From NCBI GenBank assembly GCA_913776405.1, contig CAJYOV010000216.1, positions 1 to 9,657 on the forward strand: a stretch of DNA of 9,657 nucleotides. Reading direction: 5' to 3'. Positions 6,715 to 9,657 of this stretch are shown piece by piece (within the stretch, counting starts at the first letter, position 1; each line of letters opens with the position of its first letter). Source of the stretch: Pseudobdellovibrionaceae bacterium (GTDB taxonomy: Bacteria; Bdellovibrionota; Bdellovibrionia; Bdellovibrionales; JAMPXM01). The notes beneath the pieces are model-generated. The model made no database searches. It worked only from the letters and a program-made list of their open reading frames with translations, and had not been told where the DNA came from. The translations under genes were made by a program, and so were the position numbers.

Positions 6715-7487
6715 ATTTAAATCAGGCGCTTCTTTTGTGCGGGCAAATGGTGTCTCTCGGTCTTTTTCTTTCTGGTGTTGAGTTTCTTAGAATCTCATCG
6801 AAGCCTGAGGTTCACCGTGTGTGGTCGCCTGAGATTCTACGTTTAGAATTCAAACGCTCTCTTCCTGCGCCAGATGTTTTCAAGCGGTGGTTAGCGTCCA
6901 AGGGCTCCCTAAGACAGTTAGCCCTCGCAGAAATGATTTTGGCGGTAGCGGCCTTAATTTCGCCAAGCGCACCCATGTATTTGGCGCTTTTCGTGGTTCA
7001 CTTCTTCATCTGCCTCCGTTTCCGTGGAACTTTTAACGGCGGAAGCGATCAGATGTTTCTGCAAGTGTTGCTCTCACTTTCGATCGGTTTTGGATTTTAT
7101 AAGTCAGGCTTGGGAAAGTGGGCGCTCGTCTACCTAGCCGTTCAGCTTCTTTATTCGTACTTCAAAGCTGGGCTCTCAAAGTTGAAAAGCCCAAGCTGGC
7201 GCTCAGGACTCGCGGTCAGCTCATTTCTGAAAGCTAGTCCGTATCGACTAGAACTCAAAGGTCGCATCGAGCGAAATACGCAACTCTTACGACTGGGCTC
7301 TTGGGCTGTGATCGTCGCTGAGATCCTGATGCCGCTTTCAGCTTTCAATCTCCGAGCCGCTTTTCTTTTTTGTGGCGCTGCGCTGTTGTTTCACCTCGTG
7401 AACGTCGGCCTCTTCGGCCTAAACCGTTTTTTCTGGGCTTGGTTGAGCGCTTGGCCGGCCGTCTTTTACATTACGACGCTACTTTGA
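6711..7487 (+). CDS. HTTM (gamma-carboxylase-like) integral membrane protein
   Basis: A 258-residue hydrophobic protein with about seven or eight membrane spans (near 6-24, 68-83, 87-103, 114-130, 136-153, 197-213, 215-235 and 238-256). Residues 150-168, YFKAGLSKLKSPSWRSGLA, align with the human vitamin K-dependent carboxylase segment 'YFIAGVKKLDADWVEGYS'. K157 falls on the catalytic base K218. FHLVNVGLFGLNRF (227-240) aligns with human 'FHVMNSQLFSIGMF', preserving the histidine. 'FNGGSD' (108-113) is another HTTM-like motif. It is short for the family and has no lumenal beta domain, so substrate and reaction are unknown; gamma-carboxylation should not be assumed. The GTG start follows GGGAG (6699-6703) with seven bases of spacing and overlaps the preceding stop as GTGA. 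Its 3' end overlaps the convergent hydrolase by nine bases. Confidence 0.82.
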   Translation: MNLNQALLLCGQMVSLGLFLSGVEFLRISSKPEVHRVWSPEILRLEFKRSLPAPDVFKRWLASKGSLRQLALAEMILAVAALISPSAPMYLALFVVHFFICLRFRGTFNGGSDQMFLQVLLSLSIGFGFYKSGLGKWALVYLAVQLLYSYFKAGLSKLKSPSWRSGLAVSSFLKASPYRLELKGRIERNTQLLRLGSWAVIVAEILMPLSAFNLRAAFLFCGAALLFHLVNVGLFGLNRFFWAWLSAWPAVFYITTLL

Positions 7488-8357
7488 CTCGACTGATTTC
7501 AAGAAGCTTGAAACGACCTTGATCATCGCTTTTGGCCTTTCGCTTAAAATCGCGTGGCTCGCGTTACGAATCACTTGGATCTCGCCGTTTGGAACGATCT
7601 TCGCGAAACGAGCGAGCGTTTTCGGTGTCGCTTCGTCGTATTGACCCGCGATGAAGAGGGTCGGGACTTGGATCGACTTTAGATCCTTTTCGCGATCGAA
7701 CGTTTGAAGTGAACCCGTTGCGCGAAACTCACTGGGACCCCACATGTTCATGTAGAGTTCCTTGCCGTGAACATTCGGATAACGTTTCTGGTAGCGCGCT
7801 TTTACTGGATCAGGCTTCCCGCGGTAGACGTATCGCTTGTAATAAGCTTTTTCGGCTTCCAAATAAACTTTCGAGTCCGTGGCACCCACTTCTAAGCAGT
7901 TGCGAATCACTTTTTGATCTGCGGGCGAGAGCGTCTTCAAAAGGCGGCCAGCGTCTTTCGCCCATGACTTCGTTGAAACAAGTGGCGACTGGAGAATGAG
8001 GCTTTCGACGCCTCGGCCGCGCGTTCGGAAGTAATATTCGAGCGCAAGTGAGCCGCCCCAACTTGTCCCCAGCAGGTGAAAACGCTCGATTTTCAACTTT
8101 GCAAGAAGGGTCTCGAGATCGTTTACGAGAGTTTTCACGTTCTGAAGCTTTTTCGGGATCTCTGAAGATCGACCGGCGCCGACCTGATCGTAGAGAACAA
8201 TGTGACGATCTTTCATCGAACCCTTGAACGGCATGAAGTAAAAGTGCGAGCCACCCGGCCCCCCGTGCAGACACACAAGTGGAAGAGCGTCTTCCGATTT
8301 TGAATGACCAAAACTCTCATAGAACGTGCGACCTAGTTTATGGCGGAGAAAGGGCAA
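7479..8357 (-). CDS. Proline iminopeptidase-type alpha/beta hydrolase (peptidase S33)
   Basis: A 292-residue alpha/beta hydrolase without a signal peptide, so probably cytoplasmic. The oxyanion-hole motif HGGPGG is at 31-36, and GTSWGG (97-102) places the nucleophile at S99. GQYDEATP supplies D241 and 'NASHA' supplies H268. HGGPG plus GxSxGG and the segment MWGPSEFRATGSL (205-217) match proline iminopeptidases of the tricorn factor F1 kind, which remove N-terminal proline or other residues from short peptides in the last steps of protein breakdown. The full cap domain lies between about 126 and 205. Length is usual for the family. The start is TTG, chosen because AAAGGA lies seven bases upstream and no earlier ATG gives a better N-terminus; the next methionine (42) would delete HGGPG. 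Substrate preference cannot be read from sequence, and relatives include other amide or ester hydrolases. Confidence 0.9.
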   Translation of the reverse strand: MPFLRHKLGRTFYESFGHSKSEDALPLVCLHGGPGGSHFYFMPFKGSMKDRHIVLYDQVGAGRSSEIPKKLQNVKTLVNDLETLLAKLKIERFHLLGTSWGGSLALEYYFRTRGRGVESLILQSPLVSTKSWAKDAGRLLKTLSPADQKVIRNCLEVGATDSKVYLEAEKAYYKRYVYRGKPDPVKARYQKRYPNVHGKELYMNMWGPSEFRATGSLQTFDREKDLKSIQVPTLFIAGQYDEATPKTLARFAKIVPNGEIQVIRNASHAILSERPKAMIKVVSSFLKSVESK

Positions 8358-8364
8358 GCAGTGA

Positions 8365-8370
8365 TCCTTT
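8365..8370 (-). promoter_or_regulatory. Shine-Dalgarno deciding the TTG start of the hydrolase
   Basis: On the minus strand AAAGGA ends seven bases before the TTG at 8357-8355. This strong site supports the non-ATG start; no ATG occurs in frame between it and the essential HGGPG motif. Confidence 0.7.
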
Positions 8371-8377
8371 GTTGCTT

Positions 8378-8395
8378 AATGATCTCTCAATCATT
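8378..8395. repeat. Inverted repeat AATGAT-N6-ATCATT
   Basis: A perfect 6-base inverted repeat with six central bases (CTCTCA). It is the right size for a dimeric regulator site. It lies 21 bases upstream of the hydrolase start codon and overlaps the first copy of TCTCAATCA. There is no T-run, so it is unlikely to be a terminator. Confidence 0.45.
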
Positions 8396-8410
8396 CGGGT
8401 CTAGTGGAGC

Positions 8411-8453
8411 ACCTCGTAAAACGTTTGGCGAGCGCGAGGTCTCAATCAGAGAC
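8411..8453. repeat. Nested inverted repeats ACCTCG/CGAGGT and GTCTC/GAGAC
   Basis: ACCTCG (8411-8416) pairs perfectly with CGAGGT (8435-8440) across 18 bases. The right arm touches GTCTC-AATCA-GAGAC (8439-8453), a second perfect 5-base inverted repeat. The two share bases, so the RNA or DNA structures would be alternatives. They lie about 90-130 bases upstream of the response regulator start. Confidence 0.4.
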
Positions 8454-8540
8454 AGATCGAGCCTTACATCCGGATATCTTCACTGCTTAAAGACCAAGAC
8501 GGGGCCGATGAGTGAGAGGGTGAAGCCAAGAGGTGAAAGA

Positions 8541-8945
8541 ATGTCGCGTCCTGATGAAAGCAAAAAAACAGCTTTGGTTGCTGAGGATGACGCAATCTTT
8601 CGGAAGGTCGTGGTTCGCGGACTCCAACGCCACGGCTACACCGTGAAAGAAGCAATCAACGGTGCCGAGGGCATACGGATTTTCGATGAGTCGGCAGGAG
8701 AGATTACGCTGATCGTGTCGGATATCCGTATGCCTGAGGTGGATGGTGTCGCCTTCTTGAATCATGTGAGATCAAAATCCAAAGTGCCTTTCATCGTTAT
8801 GACAGGCTATTCCGAAGTCGTAGATAAGTCCGACATCTTCGAGATCGGCGCGACCGATCTTTTGGCGAAGCCATTTAACTTCGACAAGCTTGTTGAAAGC
8901 GTGGAGCGCAGCCTTTCTGCAAAGGCTGCTGACTTGTCCGCATGA
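8541..8945 (+). CDS. Single-domain CheY-like response regulator
   Basis: A 134-residue receiver protein with no output domain. It has the acidic pocket E15-D16-D17 (AEDDAIF), phospho-acceptor D61 in VSDIRMPEVDG, switch T88 in 'VMTGYS' and invariant K110 in 'AKPF'. All core residues needed for phosphorylation are present. The frame is open upstream as far as 8340, but ATG 8541 is chosen because AAGAGGTG (8528-8535) sits just upstream, and starting there gives a normal receiver N-terminus. ATG 8508 is an alternative. The stop overlaps the ATG of the next gene (ATGA). With no DNA-binding domain it would act by protein contact or as a phosphorelay intermediate. The likely kinase, if the gene at 9511 is one, lies two genes downstream in the same operon. 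It is one of the surest calls in the window. Confidence 0.93.
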   Translation: MSRPDESKKTALVAEDDAIFRKVVVRGLQRHGYTVKEAINGAEGIRIFDESAGEITLIVSDIRMPEVDGVAFLNHVRSKSKVPFIVMTGYSEVVDKSDIFEIGATDLLAKPFNFDKLVESVERSLSAKAADLSA

Positions 8946-9511
8946 AGACCTGGATCTTCGCCCTCTGGGTTTTGATTTTGATTGGTGGCGTCTCGGCCTT
9001 CGCTCGCTATTCCTATACGCCAGGTGAAGCGGCAGAAGCTGCGCCTCTTTGGCCAGCGCTCTCGTCTCTACAGCCGAATATGACGAAACCAGAGCTCTTA
9101 GTTTTTCTTCATCCGAAGTGTGCTTGCAGTCACGCGACCCTTACAGATCTTGAGCGTTTGATCCTACAAATTGGATCTCGTGCTCGCGTGCGAGTTGTTT
9201 TCAACGACCTCGGTGATCCGGCGCTCTTGAAAGAGAGCCATTCTTTCGAGATGGCGAAAGGCATCGATGGTCTCGAAATTGTCGAGGATCCAGGTGGCTT
9301 CGAGTCTGCAAAATTTGGAGTGAAAACCTCTGGCCAAGTGTTTCTCTACGATGAACGCGGTCAACTCGTGTTCGCAGGCGGCTTGACGCCGTCGCGTGGC
9401 CACGAAGGCGAAAGCCAAGGTGCGATCGCCGTCATTAGCTGGCTCAACTCGCGCAAAATTGAGTGGCGAACGAGTGATGTCTTTGGGTGCTCGATGAAGG
9501 TGAAGCTCTAA
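8942..9511 (+). CDS. RedB-like membrane-anchored thioredoxin-fold protein
   Basis: A 189-residue protein with an N-terminal membrane anchor or signal (about 4-21) and the rest probably outside the cytoplasmic membrane. 'LLVFLHPKCACSHATL' (52-67) places a C60-x-C62 pair where thioredoxins have CxxC. FGVKTSGQVFLYDERGQLVF (125-144) is the thioredoxin-like strand pair in which the usual cis-proline is replaced by S130. 'SRGHEGES' (151-158) and a C-terminal VFGC (C183) are motifs I associate with proteins annotated RedB. By family it would be a redoxin, but the CxC site and missing cis-Pro make a standard disulfide reductase activity uncertain; metal or redox sensing is possible. Its ATG overlaps the response regulator stop by four bases, and its TAA overlaps the next ATG by one. 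I am fairly sure of the fold, less so of the name. Confidence 0.8.
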   Translation: MKTWIFALWVLILIGGVSAFARYSYTPGEAAEAAPLWPALSSLQPNMTKPELLVFLHPKCACSHATLTDLERLILQIGSRARVRVVFNDLGDPALLKESHSFEMAKGIDGLEIVEDPGGFESAKFGVKTSGQVFLYDERGQLVFAGGLTPSRGHEGESQGAIAVISWLNSRKIEWRTSDVFGCSMKVKL

Positions 9512-9657
9512 TGGGCAATCCCGAAATCCGCCAGCGGCGGATAGCTATCAGTCGAGAGATCAAACGTGCTCAGGCAATCAAGATTGATCGCATGTTCGCA
9601 GGACTCTTGATAGCCCAGTGGATTTTAGGAATTGTATTCGCTCTGTGCTTTTCACCT
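9511..9657 (+). CDS. Probable sensor histidine kinase, N-terminal part (runs off right edge)
   Basis: The ATG at 9511 shares its A with the preceding TAA, and AAGGTG (9497-9502) lies eight bases upstream. The 49 visible codons give a basic amphipathic start (MGNPEIRQRRIAISREIKRA) and then 'KIDRMFAGLLIAQWILGIVFALCFSP', a first membrane span at about residues 29-47. A D-R-MF...QW..GI.. opening of this kind is one I associate with multi-span sensor kinases encoded beside RedB-like proteins. No catalytic kinase motif is inside the window, so kinase identity rests on this resemblance and on the operon partner at 8541. It could be another membrane protein. Confidence 0.6.
   Translation, partial: MGNPEIRQRRIAISREIKRAQAIKIDRMFAGLLIAQWILGIVFALCFSP

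Larger units (their letters stand above)
8358..8540. promoter_or_regulatory. Repeat-rich divergent regulatory region
   Basis: This 183-base region lies between the minus-strand hydrolase and the plus-strand response regulator operon, so it should hold promoters for both. It contains three small perfect inverted repeats: AATGAT/ATCATT at 8378-8395, ACCTCG/CGAGGT at 8411-8440 and GTCTC/GAGAC at 8439-8453. A 9-base direct repeat, TCTCAATCA, occurs at 8385-8393 and again at 8440-8448. No good sigma-70 promoter is visible; TATCTT at 8475-8480 is a weak -10 candidate without a matching -35. The repeats are candidate operator sites. Confidence 0.5.

Noticed and set aside
7810..8274. A 154-codon minus-strand frame inside the hydrolase gene.
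   Set aside because: It lies wholly in another frame of a well-supported enzyme with all catalytic motifs, and its product is Arg/Ser-rich with no recognisable fold.
8340..8540. An N-terminal extension of the response regulator, in frame from an ATG at 8340.
   Set aside because: It overlaps the hydrolase start, shows no domain-like sequence and runs through the repeat-rich intergenic region. The ATG at 8541 has a good ribosome binding site and gives a normal receiver start.

Overview
This is a bacterial window of roughly even base composition, with dense short-gap or overlapping genes and lipoprotein signals typical of a Gram-negative cell envelope. Its large Ig-repeat/FG-GAP lipoprotein with a Ser/Asn-rich style, next to a RedB-like/response-regulator/kinase cluster, suggests a member of the Bdellovibrionota or a related former 'deltaproteobacterial' lineage. 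That placement is an inference from protein style; no rRNA or other marker gene is present.

Layout. (1) Positions 1-794, minus strand: the N-terminal 264 codons of a secreted lipoprotein with a TPR-like helical start, running off the left edge. (2) 795-915: a 121-base divergent intergenic region. (3) 916-6201, plus strand: a 1761-residue modular surface lipoprotein. It has a lipobox, two Calx-beta-like domains, seven tandem Ig-like repeats of 124-125 residues, two fibronectin-III-like domains and a C-terminal seven-unit FG-GAP beta-propeller that looks closed by a strand swap. (4) 6244-7487, plus strand: a translationally coupled pair, an unrecognised soluble protein and a short HTTM-type (vitamin-K gamma-carboxylase-like) membrane protein that keeps the equivalents of the GGCX catalytic lysine and a conserved histidine. 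(5) 7479-8357, minus strand: a proline iminopeptidase-type alpha/beta hydrolase, convergent with and overlapping the HTTM gene by 9 bases. (6) 8358-8540: an intergenic region rich in small inverted and direct repeats. (7) 8541-9657, plus strand: three genes with overlapping stop/start codons. They are a single-domain CheY-like response regulator, a membrane-anchored RedB-like thioredoxin-fold protein with a CxC site, and the first 49 codons of a membrane protein that resembles the start of a sensor histidine kinase.

How they may work together: the two divergent lipoproteins probably both act at the cell envelope, the large one as an adhesion or surface-binding stalk with a propeller head. The last three genes read as a signalling operon in which an extracytoplasmic thiol protein sits between a receiver protein and a likely kinase, which suggests redox-linked sensing. 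The most interesting leads are the architecture of the large lipoprotein, the minimal HTTM protein with its unknown partner, and the receiver/RedB/kinase operon with its repeat-rich upstream region. No RNA gene, insertion sequence, CRISPR array or convincing rho-independent terminator was seen.
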